Shown piece by piece: positions 53,015-64,000 of a stretch of DNA of 64,000 nucleotides. The notes beneath the pieces are model-generated. The model was not told the origin of the DNA. It did not search any database and saw only the letters and a program-made list of their open reading frames with translations. How positions within the stretch are numbered: the first letter of the stretch is position 1; every line of letters begins with the position of its first letter. This DNA is from Nemopilema nomurai (taxonomy: Eukaryota; Cnidaria; Scyphozoa; Rhizostomeae; Rhizostomatidae): NCBI GenBank assembly GCA_003864495.1, contig PEDN01001381.1:55310-119309 (forward strand), written 5' to 3'. The position numbers and the translations under genes were made by a program.

Positions 53015-54940
53015 TTAACTCTTGTCAGAATTCTCAGCTTTAAAATGTATAGATAGTTTTTCTTCTAACTGGTCAAGAACTTCAGTTGAAAACAAATCCA
53101 GTGGTTCCTCTCTTGAAAAGAATATTATGTAACACAATGTACACAAAAATCCACATCCAATAATTAATCTTTTAGTTACGCTTCTATTCTGTACCTCCTG
53201 ATCTCCAAATGTTTTTGATGTTTTGTAATCTGAAATTGGTGATGATGACAGACTAATTGGTTCATCTTCTCTACTTCCTCTTGTCATGCCAGTTGAATGC
53301 AAATAACTTGCAGAAGGGAAAACTTGGAACATTGGATTTTTGAAACTACAGGTACATCTGTAACAAGTGAAAACGCCAAATAACAATTCCAATCCCTTGG
53401 TTATCATATAAAACATTATCTATAATTTGTATAAACATGTAGTTAAAAAATAACAAAGTGTAGTTTGAAATAAAAACATAAATGAATCAACATGTCATGT
53501 CAGTATTTTCAATAAGAATCAAAGTAGGAAAAACAAACTGATAATGAATTTTAGTTCAAATATTTAGGGAAGGTAGGCTTAAGTTTAGACATTGATTTGC
53601 AAGGGCACCTCCATTACAAAAATTTAGAGAGTTAGAAATCAAGAAGAATTCGAACAATTGTTTTTTGGACAAAATTTCACCATAGCAAGAAACAACAGGA
53701 CAGAAATTTTAGCAAAAGCTGAAATAATTTTTTGTGTGTCAGAAAGTACAAAGAGATATTCCTTACAGAACTCAAAACTTGTAACAATAGGGTTAAATAC
53801 AAAAGGTTAATGGAGCGTGCTTATTACTTATTGTTCATCTGGCCATGTGCAAAACTCAATGTGTAAACAATATAATGATGCGCATCATCATAATCATTAA
53901 TTCTTAACATTCCCACTTGATGACTTCATTAATTAATAAAATAAATAAAGTTAAACTACAGCTTCAACACCAAGCAAGCTTCTAAGTTTGTTTAGGGGTC
54001 CTTGGAAAACCTTTTGTCATTCCATCTGCCAGCATAATTTGGATTGAACAATACTTGAGAGACACATTATTAAAAGTGACTTGCTCTCTGACAAAATGAT
54101 GGGCAACATCAGTGTTTTATGCGGTCATAAGCTTTGGGTTCTTACTTAGCTTAATTGCACCATTGTTGTTTTCAAAGATAGTTGATGGACCCTTTGTCTT
54201 CATTGCTATGCCATATTTTTGATAAAATATTTACTGCTGCTGCAATATCTAGATGTTTAGGTGTTGCCAGGGGCACCAGGCAGTGTTACTACCGATATTA
54301 ATTTAATAACACTTTATTCCCAGTAAGTATTTCAAATCAGTTTGCTGCACCAAGTGAGTATTAGCAACGGGGGAGCTTCTTTCTTCAGCAAGCACAAAGA
54401 ATGGCTATACACTATATTGTATTACTATTTATACTATATTATGATACTGATAAAATATTTCATACGTACGAAAACAAAGACATTAAAAAGGGTGATTTCA
54501 AAATTACTTCAAAGCAATTTGTTGCCTGAAATTCATTTTCTGGGCATAGTAAACTTTAAAGTTGTATTCAGACAGTAAGAATTGTCTGTATTGTTTTGAT
54601 TAAGCTGAGAAAGAGCCCTGCCTGAGTTTTTTAATGTTGGTAATTGTCCGCATTAAAAAACAGTATTTGCATCACATTATCAATTACTTTGCATTTTACT
54701 TTTCTATCATGTCTGGACTGAGTTGTTGTTTATGAACATGAATTTTAAAGGCCTTTGTGAAGCCTGAAAACTTTGCAATATCAAGGTAGTTGAGTGATAT
54801 AAAAACAAGAAGCAATAGAGCAAGGAGAGAACATATTTATGAACTGAAAAATACCTTTGATATCTTGTAAACAGAACTGTTTTTTCTACGAGTCTACAAC
54901 AACGTGAGACGGCCATTTTACTTTTGGATCGCAGAGCCAT
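53015..54940 (-). CDS. Small mitochondrial-type membrane protein, UQCC4/CCSMST1-like
   Basis: Two exons, 54855-54940 and 53015-53357, encode 142 residues. The N-terminus (ALRSKSKMAVSRCCRLVEK) is basic and free of acidic residues until residue 19, like a mitochondrial presequence; a second methionine at residue 9 could also start. A single membrane segment spans about residues 93-109 (LIIGCGFLCTLCYIIFF), followed by SREEPLDLFSTEVLDQLEEK. A short conserved-looking patch (EPISLSSSPISDYKTSKTF) precedes the membrane segment. Patch, membrane segment and acidic tail together recall UQCC4 (CCSMST1, C16orf91), an assembly factor for respiratory complex III. The match is from memory and short, so the symbol is left blank. 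The 1.5-kb intron contains a decayed copia-type fragment, and the gene starts head to head with the next. Confidence 0.6.
53984..54192 (-). mobile_element. Ty1/copia RNase H fragment (decayed)
   Basis: On the minus strand this reads FENNNGAIKLSKNPK, then after a stop HHFVREQVTFNNVSLKY and MLADGMTKG. This is the standard end of copia polyproteins (DNQSAIKLAKNP, HIDIRYHFIRE, ADMLTKGL). At least one stop codon interrupts it, and no long terminal repeats are obvious next to it. It sits in the intron of the UQCC4-like gene, in the same orientation. Confidence 0.85.
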
Positions 54941-55055
54941 TGCTGCGGAGGAACTAGGAAGTCTGACAAGGGGAGAACAATGCTTCTATTGCGAGTGGTA
55001 TTGTTTGCATTTGATGGCGATCGAGCGTAGTTATTGATTCCCGAAGCAAGCCAAG
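54941..55055. promoter_or_regulatory. Short bidirectional promoter
   Basis: Only 115 bp separate the start codons of the UQCC4-like gene (minus) and the DUF1772 gene (plus), so both 5' untranslated regions and the shared promoter must be compact or overlapping. The stretch is richer in G and C than its surroundings and shows no TATA box. Confidence 0.65.
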
Positions 55056-55535
55056 ATGCCGTTCACGTACGAGCAAAAAATGCAGTTTACCAAGGCCTTG
55101 GCCACTGTTGGCACCGGGACCTTTGCTGCAGGAACAGCCATGCACTTGACAAACGTTGTTCCAACGTTCATGAAAGAGCTTGATATGGAGAGTGCCTTGA
55201 AGATGCAGAGGGGCATGACAGTGAGAATCGCGCCATTAGTTGGAAGTTTAGCCGTTGGAATGGGTGCTGCCGGAGCTGTTTACTACATGTCAAAGAACAG
55301 AAAGGAGGATCTCCCCTGGCTTGTTGGTGGCGCAACTCTTGCGGCTTTATTTCCTTATACCTTTTACTTCTTGTCCCCTATAAACAACAGGGTTTTGGCA
55401 CAAAACATTTCAGCATCTGAAGCTCCAGCTGTTCTAAAAAAGTGGCACATGTTTGCATCTGTCCGTGGTGCAACCACATTTGCAATCTTTGCGTGGTTCG
55501 CTTACTTATCAACAAAGGGATCAAAAGAGGTGTGA
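55056..55535 (+). CDS. DUF1772-family membrane protein
   Basis: This is a single-exon gene of 159 residues. Four hydrophobic segments, at about residues 13-33 (starting ALATVGTGTFAAGTAMHL), 63-84, 88-110 and 140-155, suggest a small four-helix membrane protein. The length, helix layout, PWLVGGATLAALFPYTFYF and the last-helix pattern agree with the DUF1772 (anthrone-oxygenase-like) family, widespread in animals, fungi and bacteria. Some fungal members act on anthrones; no activity is proven for the animal ones and none should be assumed. The first segment contains a histidine next to a polar residue (MHLTN), as in other members. A lack of introns is unusual next to such intron-rich genes and could mean an ancient retrocopy or simply a compact gene. 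It shares a promoter region with the UQCC4-like gene. Confidence 0.85.
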   Translation: MPFTYEQKMQFTKALATVGTGTFAAGTAMHLTNVVPTFMKELDMESALKMQRGMTVRIAPLVGSLAVGMGAAGAVYYMSKNRKEDLPWLVGGATLAALFPYTFYFLSPINNRVLAQNISASEAPAVLKKWHMFASVRGATTFAIFAWFAYLSTKGSKEV

Positions 55536-55682
55536 ACATTTTTCACCTGAGTGGATGTAATCAGTGAACTCTCTCGATAAACCACCCAAACGCTGAACAC
55601 TAAGAAAAGCACCATGGACATTTTGGTTCATTAATATAAACAAAAAGCTATCTACCCCAAGAGTTTAAATAAGGTTGCATTA

Positions 55683-55688
55683 AATAAA
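55683..55688 (+). terminator. Polyadenylation signal of the DUF1772 gene
   Basis: AATAAA lies about 150 bp downstream of the stop codon, within an A/T-rich context. Confidence 0.5.
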
Positions 55689-57523
55689 AATTCGATTCAT
55701 GAAGCTGTATAAATTAATGTGATTTTGCTCTTGCCAGCAGTTAATATTGTGTACATTATAATTTGTAAATGATCTGAATTGTAAGAAACATTGAAGAGTT
55801 TTTGTATCCAAACCTGAAACGCTTAGTTTCACTTGTTCTCATTCATTACAGCTGACATCATAGAATGGAACAAAGATCTAATACAGTAAAAATTTGCAAT
55901 TATTGTCAAAATCCACAAAGTTGTCAATTCTGATAATGCTTTTCTCTATCTTCCTCAGGTCTACAAAAATGTACAGACCAAAGAATTAGTACTTAAATTA
56001 TCAAGGCTCTATAATATAGGGGATAAGCTGTAATGATTGATCTTGAGAAAATTTAAGTGTGTCTTTGCTTTTGATGGAAAATGGTGTTTCACCTAAAGCT
56101 ACACTCCTTGACCAATTTTTTGAAACATTCTAAAAAGAAACATTTGTCATGGAGCTTCAATATTCAAAAGATTTTTTTCAAATTTTTTCAAGCATTTAAC
56201 GATGTAGGCATTTAACAAAAATTGGAGCCTCATCCTAGATCACTAATAACAAACACTGAAAGGATTATTTCTTCTTACACATACAATTGAAATTCACCCC
56301 TCTCTCACATTAATTTCATTGTGAGATTTTTTGTAGCCTCTTTTACACCTCTATGAGAATATTTGGTTGCAGGTGTAACAAAAGCTAACATCAATAAAGA
56401 AAGCATAAATAAAGTCATCTTGAGATTAAAGATGGCAATAAACTTGGCAAGAAACTTGACTTTTATATTATTATCAATAAATCTGTCATCACTGATTGCA
56501 TACGAAGGGAGGAGTTTTATTACAATCAAAGTCTTTAGCACTTTACATGGCAACTACAGCTGTTAGTCTACAAAAGACTACGGAATACATATCTTACAAA
56601 CAAAAACACTACACTGAATATAGAATAAAGAAACGTATTTCAGTCTTTTGTGAAAGGGCTTGAAGTGCGCCTCTCAGAAAAATGACTGCATTATAAACAT
56701 GACAATGAATCAAACATTACTTGAGTAAAAACAAGTGTAAAATTCTAAATCAAATGTGGCAAATTTTTAAAACGATATTGAAAGCAAAAATCTTTCCTTA
56801 TGAATATTTACTACCTGTCTAATTAAACATGATAATTTACAGTTTAAAAATCAAACAAATAGCTTAAACTTTATTCAAGCGATGTTATTATTCAAGGTCT
56901 TGGCTCCTAAGACTTCTCTAGATTGCTAAGAGATAGGATTGAAATAATTGCAACTAATTAGCAATGGCAAATTACAACTGCGTTTGAGGATGATATGGTT
57001 TGGGGATTAAGTGCATTAAAAACTGAGTAGTACAAAATTTACAAATTTTTCAAAGGCTGCTTTCTCCTGGGATTTGAAAAAAGCAAAGGGTAGCATGCTT
57101 TGAAAACCAACATTGGTTGGAACCTGAAACTCTTGCCATTGCACGGGACTGATCTGATTTGTCAAAACATTTCACGTACAATTATTGATTGACTGTCAGT
57201 TTTTGTCTGCCAAACTCAAGGGCCAACCAGATTGGAGCTTTAAGTTCCAGTTCACAAAAATGGGCAAACTGCTAACAAAACAGGAACGGTAGCATGTTGT
57301 TTCTTATAAATATCGCATGAAGAATACTATTACCAGATATGCTGTATAAAATCTACCTATCTTACACTGATTAAAATATCTCACGAGATAATTCCAATGC
57401 ATACAAAAGCTGTCAGGGAAAATTGAAAAAAAATTCTTTTTCAAAGCTTCATTTTGCTGTTTTCATGGCACAGCACTGTTTCGCTTCAAAGCATTGATTA
57501 CAGAAGATCTTCCGCGATCGTTA

Positions 57524-57680
57524 CGAAATCATGATTTTAGATGATCATGACACTTCACTTTTTTCTTCAATCTTTACGAAACAATGATTATAGGTGATCA
57601 AGACACATCACTTTCTTCTCAATCTTTACGAAACAATGATCATAGGTAATCAAGACGCTTACTTATTTCGTCAATCTCAA
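57524..57680. repeat. 52-bp imperfect tandem repeat, three copies
   Basis: Units start at 57524, 57577 and 57629, each beginning CGAAA-CA/ATGAT and continuing with ATAGGTGATCAAGACAC-type sequence and a TCTTCAATCTTTA-type end. A fourth partial unit begins at 57681. The units diverge by several substitutions. Each contains a GATCA-type palindrome near its middle. Confidence 0.8.
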
Positions 57681-58136
57681 CGAAACACTACTTCGATCGC
57701 TTCAAAAGATGATTACAGATGATCATCATTCAAGGACGTCAGTGCCTCCCTATGCTGATGCAACAAGCAGTTTTCGACCAGCAAAAACCACAGGCATAGC
57801 AGCGAGGAATTCACTTTCCCTACATCGGGTGCTCCCGATTATCAACAAATAAAGGAAAAAGTTTTTAGAATATCAATCTCTTTCGACTGTGCCATGAGCA
57901 GCAGAAATGAGTAATCGTATCTCAACAAGAGGTAGGAACCGTGGTAAAGTAAAAACTCAATGGTAAACCATTTAACTGGTATCTAAAACGTCGACGGTTT
58001 ATTCATTTCAGCAGAAATGTGTAGACATGCCTGGCGACAAAGCTTATAACAGGCAGCAGGCGCTTCGATTCGATCAATGACTTCCACGTGGATCGATTTG
58101 GATACGATATATACAACCCACTCCGACTAGGCCCAT

Positions 58137-61100
58137 TCAATAGGACAAGAACTGCCTCGCCGTATATTTCTGGTCACAACTTACGAGCGCATGGCCTAAG
58201 GTCTCTGCATCAAAATCGTCTGGGAACATCTCTTTCCAGGCCATTAGCATCTGGTATGCCTTCTCCCTTTCACTTTCATTCTGGTTTGTCTGATCGATGT
58301 TTTGTAAATTCTTTTCGTCTAATTTAAGATGACGTCCAACTCGTTTCCAGATCTTGGCGATATGGCCCGCTATCTGGTCTAGCTTAGCATCCGTTAGAGA
58401 ACTTTCGTCACACGAACTAACATTAAGCTTCCTCTTAGCGTTGCGGATCGGGGTTTCTTCTGGCGTAGGAGAACAGCGACAATAACGCTTGTTCGTAGTA
58501 TCTGAGAAAATAAGCAAAGTTTAGATATCAAAGCATTTGCGACGAAGAAACACCGAAAAAATCTAAACTTCGCGGGACTCGCCTGCATGCGTATATGTCG
58601 GGTTCATTGATTCAAAAACGTCGGCCTTTAACTTGGGCGAAGGCCTCAATGAAAGTAGAAACATTGTCTTCCAACTCACATCTTCAGTAACGTATTTCGG
58701 CTTACTTTATTGGCTCCGGACGCGAACCAATCAAACATGGCCATTCATCTTTGCATCAAATAGAGGCCTGTTATCTGTGAATATGGCCGAGGCTATTTCG
58801 AATGTGGCCGGGGCCCTATGCGACTTTATTATTCCGACGGATAATGCAAGGGTGCTGATACTGTTACTGCGATACAAATCAACATATACCATTTATTTTC
58901 CTTCTTTAAACGCACCGTCCTATCAATCAGGTACCTGGTAAAATTAGGAATGCAGCTCGAATTCTTCCTCTGGCATTTGCTTACTTTCCAGAAATCGTTA
59001 ATTGACCGGACAACCTGTTTCGACAACCTAAATTCAGTATCCGTCGCAATTTCAACTAAAAAAAATTCACTTCGAGAGTAAAAAATCATAGCATTGACTC
59101 TAAAGCAACTTACCTTCACTGCGAATCTCCATCCTTTTATTTTCCCTGTTTTCCATCATCTCTTCGTATGGTATAAGCTTCAGGCGCCTTGCCACTTCAT
59201 ACATAGCCTTTATGAACTTACCGGCGTCTCCACCACGACCCATAAAGTCTGACAGGATTTCTTTAATGGGTTCATCGACGTCAAACTTTTCGGTGATTTC
59301 CCTCCGTGTGTAGCAAAGTGTCAAGGCCAACTCTTTCCACCTATCCTCTATACTGAGTAGGCCTGTCAATTGGGAAGAATGCCAATGATTAGAACATACC
59401 ATACCATCATAACAATATAAAGAAAACTTTTCATTTTGAATTCCAGTTAATATTACAATTACAAATCTCACTAATACATAGGTAATCAGTAACTGGCTAG
59501 CCTGCTTATACAAAAGAAAACTTTTACAATCGAAGCAATGAGAAAAGAAAAAATACGTTAAAAGGGGAGTAGCTCTGGGTTAGTCCAAGTTTTGTTTTTA
59601 CAGCAGAATATATAATATGTGGTGCGATTGGAAATGCGTGAACGTTTGGAGATAGGTAGCGCTTCTGTTGTTGATCAATTGACAAAGAGTCACACATGTC
59701 GATTAACAATAATAATAACAATAATAATAATAATAATAATAACATATAAATCGTGATAATGATGATTACTATAATAATACTAATAATAATAATTATAATA
59801 AGAGGAATATTCATACAGGGTAAAGCCTTGCCAGTACTACGAATACTGCTATCAGTAAGGACACTGTTCGAAATGAAATAATTAATCAAAATATACATTA
59901 AAAGCTTTGAATGTCAACATTCCTTCTTAAAACGACCTTTAGATATGCAATGAGAATGATGATTTATTTGATGGTGAATCTTCCTCATTGGACGTTCTGT
60001 TCATCATGGTCTGTACTTCGGACATTTGAAAAGCGAATTTGAAATAAAGTTCTACTTGAAAAACGAAATAATTACTCAATGATACAAAGTATTTATTCTT
60101 TAGCACTGATGCAAAAATAAGGTGTGATACTTTGATTAAGGTGGTTTGCAATCACGCCTTTATCGTTTCAATGCTAAATTGAACTGCTGACACAAGTAAA
60201 GGGCTTGCACCACTTGATTTAATCAAGAAACATACCTGCGATTTCTTGTACAGCCGTCGTCTCCAATTCCGTTGGCAACTTCTCAACTAATCTTCGTTTT
60301 TTTTGAAAAGTCTGACAAGAGATCAGTCAATTTTAATTTTTCAAACTCTTTTTGCTAAAAATTTAAAAAGCATATCCCAAAGAACGCACTAAAGAATATG
60401 TAAAGAATAAAATTCAGGAACAAAGTAGACATTGTATATTTCTGGCCTTTGCACGCGAGAGCCACTAATCCCAATTCTTTTCATGGGCTTTAACTGCATT
60501 TGATAATAAAGCAAAAGTTTTGTAGATATGTTTTAAGACTGTTGCAATCGAATTAATGAAAGAAGAATTCGGTTAACAATGTGTCTCTAAAGAATTGTCT
60601 GTAACAAAAAAATTGTTGTTCTTAATAATAACAAAGATTGCCTTGTGATCATTATTGCCAAAGCTAAGAGTAGAATTAAAGAATGGAGATTTTGAATCAT
60701 GAAATTTGAAAAAACTCTTTACTACACCAACCTTCTGCAGTAACATTTCACCAACTTCTTTCCACTCATCATTTGTTGACTTTGTCTTTATATGAACTTT
60801 CCCAAATATTCCTTCCTTAAAAAATTCAAAGAATCGCAGTGCAAACTGCTTATCAAAATCATAGCCATTAAACCTCTCAACTTTAATCAAGCCATCTTCT
60901 GATTCGCCAGCACCCTCATCTGCTTTGAAGAGAGACGATTTGAGTCTAGAACAAAAACAGGGTAATGTTTTGAAGCCAGTGAAAGCTCCATCTCTATTAA
61001 ATGTTAAAGACAAACAAGATAACATGGTAACTACACATAGAAACAAAAACCTTTCAAATGACTTAATAATGTTTTAACTATGATTTCAAGATTAAGACAC

Positions 61101-63795
61101 AATTATATATTTGAAAATTGTGCATCAAAAGTAATTATATGTATCAAAATATCCTCAAAATGATTTGTTCAAACAGATTCTAACTTAACTACCCTTGAGA
61201 AAATTTGGCTATATTAGCTATTAGCTCTGTCATAGAGCAACTCCCTCGTCTTGAATGTTGAGAAGAAAAATTATCCTTGCAGGTTGATTGACAAACAATA
61301 ATTGTATCCATTGTTGGAAAAATCAGTTAGGAAGATTATAACAAGACTTGTCTGCATTAGCATGCTGGTAAAACATATTATTCAAGTTCTAGCATGCTGT
61401 TCAAAAAGATTTTGAATTCTGATACAACCCTGATAAAAGGGGCTTTAACTTACATATAATTAGATGTGAACAGCTTAAATGCTTAATAGTTCTTACAAAA
61501 ATGAAGCATTAGTCACAAACACTTACTGTATCATAATATCTCCCTTTTTCAGCTCTCTTGGCTTTGAAATACCAACCTCAAGCGGAAACTGGTAGCAATC
61601 AGTGAGTGGTGGGTTCCCAGCAGAATGACAAAAGACACACAGCCAAACTGATTGTTATGGTGACAGTTCACTCATCAGTGCTTGAAAATAGACCATATAG
61701 AAAACCTAGGTATGATCCTTGAGGCAACATGACGCAAGGATGATTTACAGGTATCCCACCATGTAGTAAAACCAGTAAAATGCTTTACTCTGAACGCTAC
61801 AGTGTATTCTCCATCATTTCTGGAAATTTGGTACGAAGTGTCAAGTACAGTCCAGCAAGGCTTTTCACTGAGATCTGTGTTGGTTTCCAATATGATCAAG
61901 TCCGGATTTTCCAATTCTCTAAATACTTCATCAGCTCCAGGAAGGGGCAGTGTGACCTCAACATCATCTTCAAAATGTGTCCCATTTGGGCCAAGAAAAA
62001 CAATTGGACTTGCAAGTGGTTTGTTTGTATTTTGAGGCCTATACTCAGCATCATCAAACAAGATTGTCATAGACGCTTCAATGTCACTTGACAAAGAGTT
62101 CTCTGAAAACTGAACTTTCAGGCCACTGACTTCTTCAATGGTCAAAACACCTCCAGAAGATGAAGAAACGCTTTGCTTGGCACATGAAAAATTCTTTGAT
62201 AATGTTGCACAAAACATTGAAAAGTGTGTTGTTTTTATTCTCACTATATTACTTTGAAGATCAAAATTGTCGCAAGAAACCTCTTCCCACTTGGGACACT
62301 CATCAGTGTTTGTATCACTAACAAAGCATTTCAGTACGCTACCATTTTCCATGATGACATTTAGAGGCAGCTCCACAGTTGCTGGGGATGATGAGTAAAA
62401 CTTTGCACCATGAGGCTCTACAAGTACAATAGGTGTTGCAAGTTGACAGTTGTCCATTAGTTTTGGTGCAAAGTCTTGACCACTGATGACTTGGAATGAG
62501 AAATCATCCTTTTTGTGACCACTGAGGTTGGTGTTAGGAATTTTGATAGTGATTCCAAACTGTCGCATCACTATTTCATTACAAGCACCTATGTATGTTG
62601 ATAGTGATGATGACCTGAAAATGAAGAAAAAATATATACTGATTGGTGTTATCTCAAAATATACTTGTTCACAATGATACTAAACACCTTTTCCTGGGAA
62701 AATGTTGATGATATGAGAGACTAGTTTTGATATATTTTGGAAAAAAAGTCAAAGATTGAGATATTACTGATTAAGTTGACAGCCAGTAGCACTATACCTA
62801 TGCATATATTTAATTGTATGTGGAATAAGGACTGTGACCATTTTGAGATATGACTCCACTTACTATTCTTAATAACACCATCAGGTAACACTATGATGCA
62901 AATCAGAGAATACATTTTGAGATGCATGTTTTTAAAACAATGTGAGGAGGCCAGTCTATCATACTAACAACCACAGGAATACAACTTGAATACACTCAAA
63001 AAACTGAATGCTATTTAATTGCAGTTGAAGTTTGAACTCAAGATGTGCCATCTTCTAATCCTCAGATTTGCAGAAGAAAAGGCATAAAAGTGTGCAGGCT
63101 ACCAGTAGGTTAACAATATAAAGTAATTCCACACTTCAGACTACAGATTTAAGATTGTAGATCTAGAATGATTATCTTTCACATTTTGAAAAGAAGAAAC
63201 TGCAAAGGTCATGCCTATTGAAAACCTGAAAAGTGCCAGAATTATGATAGAATACCTAGAAACCGTTAATGGCTATTTTAATAGATGGACCTCAAAATTG
63301 TGTGTAGAATTGCTAACAAAGTTGTGGTAAATGAACAATCAGTACATATTCATACCAGAAATCAAGTTCTGAAGCCCAATCACTTGGCTCATCTTGAAAT
63401 GATAAATCATCGTCCATGTCATTAAAATCTTCAGAATGTTGGCTACCATCAGTGCCTTCACAGCTGCGATCGTCTTCCTCAAATTGCTGACTATAGGCTG
63501 ACATGCTACCATACTCTGATGTTGATATGGGTCTCTTCCTAAACCCACAACATTCACACATTGCTTTGGGTTTTATGGTTTTTATAGGGGGTCGCTTTTG
63601 CAAACAGCCAAACATTTTTCTTCTGATACACAATTCTGAAGGGCAGCTGATGGAAAATTTCTTTTGCATTCAAATACAAGGTGCATCTGTTGACAAAACA
63701 ACTCTACCAATCTTTCAATTGCTTCATCAGTGTTGTCACACTTTCTGCTCTCTCTCAAGTCCACCAGAAAATCCTCCCCATTAGGGAGCTCGGAA
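58137..63795 (-). CDS. ZU5-UPA-Death domain signalling protein (5' end unresolved)
   Basis: Seven exons read in phase on the minus strand: an exon ending at 63356 (start unresolved, at most about 63795), then 61749-62614, 61527-61647, 60732-60945, 60236-60311, 59114-59362 and 58137-58501. The big exon encodes two tandem ZU5-like beta modules, each with a pattern like ASPIVFLGPNGTHFEDDVEV followed by HFS/HFT. A UPA-like module follows (SAGNPPLTDCYQFPLEV, ISKPRELKKGD). Next are two helical segments: a Death-like one (LLSIEDRWKELALTLCYTRR) and a clear C-terminal Death domain (IAKIWKRVGRHLKLDEKNLQ, AYQMLMAWKEMFPDDFD). ZU5-UPA-Death is the core of UNC5, PIDD and ankyrin, which link receptors, stress or the cytoskeleton to death-fold partners. 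No transmembrane segment, ankyrin repeat or PIDD leucine-rich repeat is visible in the window. The 5' exon contains two overlapping open frames (an acidic ELPNGEDFLVDLRES frame and the frame that continues), so an intron, a frameshift or a start at 63669 are all possible. Confidence 0.82.
59704..59800. repeat. (AAT)n microsatellite
   Basis: An impure AAT/ATT trinucleotide repeat lies in the intron between the exons at 59114-59362 and 60236-60311 of the ZU5/Death gene. Confidence 0.85.
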
Positions 63796-64000
63796 GAGCT
63801 TCATTGAAGAAGAAAGTTTAAAATTACATATAGAAAACATTTTGAGGGTCCCCCTCTATTTCTGTAAGGAAATGCTCTTATCCATTTACCTTAGTTAAAC
63901 TTTTAGATAACTTAAATGGATACAGATTTGCAACCACATGTCTTTAAACATTGTTTATATTTCTATAAAAAAAATCAGTTTTCTAAGCAAACAAATGATT

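Larger units (their letters stand above)
55536..58136. other. Spacer between DUF1772 and the ZU5/Death gene
   Basis: This convergent spacer holds the 3' ends of both neighbours. I see no coding exon. A 52-bp tandem repeat lies at about 57524-57680. The AT-rich remainder includes short open frames with no similarity. Confidence 0.6.

Overview
This is a window of an animal nuclear genome, most likely an early-branching invertebrate; a cnidarian is my best guess. By eye the DNA is AT-rich, genes have many short exons with GT-AG introns, and no operon or ribosome-binding-site logic is visible. The proteins are close to animal families: NOL11, PKA regulatory subunit RI, long-form tRNase Z (ELAC2), histone H3.3 and a ZU5/UPA/Death-type protein. 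The phylum is inferred, not shown. Exon boundaries below were read from GT/AG sites and checked for codon phase by hand.

Layout: 1-6.0 kb holds no gene I can recognise, but has a small hAT-like element and a short tandem duplication. From 6.5 to 14.5 kb (minus) lies a 16-exon gene for a BTB-domain protein of unknown family. From 16.0 to 25.3 kb (minus) is a complete 20-exon NOL11 gene for ribosomal RNA transcription and processing. From 27.3 to 33.8 kb (minus) is a complete 8-exon PKA RI regulatory subunit gene. Between 33.8 and 36.1 kb is a gene-free stretch with decayed open frames and an 18-bp tandem repeat. From 36.1 to 49.4 kb (minus) is a complete 15-exon ELAC2 gene. Its introns host a pogo-like transposase relic, a tRNA-like sequence, a possible hammerhead relic and a MITE-like repeat. 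Histone H3.3 (plus, two exons, 50.9-51.7 kb) follows with a cluster of CCAAT boxes upstream. A probable UQCC4-like mitochondrial gene (minus) and an intronless DUF1772 membrane-protein gene (plus) start head to head, 115 bp apart, at 54.9-55.1 kb. The right end (58.1-63.8 kb, minus) is the 3' part of a ZU5-UPA-Death signalling gene that probably runs off the window.

The genes do not form one pathway. From memory, human NOL11 and PRKAR1A lie close together on 17q24, and ELAC2 and H3-3B are also on chromosome 17, so the block may preserve an ancient animal linkage group. The most interesting leads are the uncharacterised BTB protein, the ZU5-UPA-Death gene with a possible alternative terminal exon, an ELAC2 start without a mitochondrial presequence, two small transposons with clear target-site duplications, and the variety of mobile-element relics inside ELAC2.
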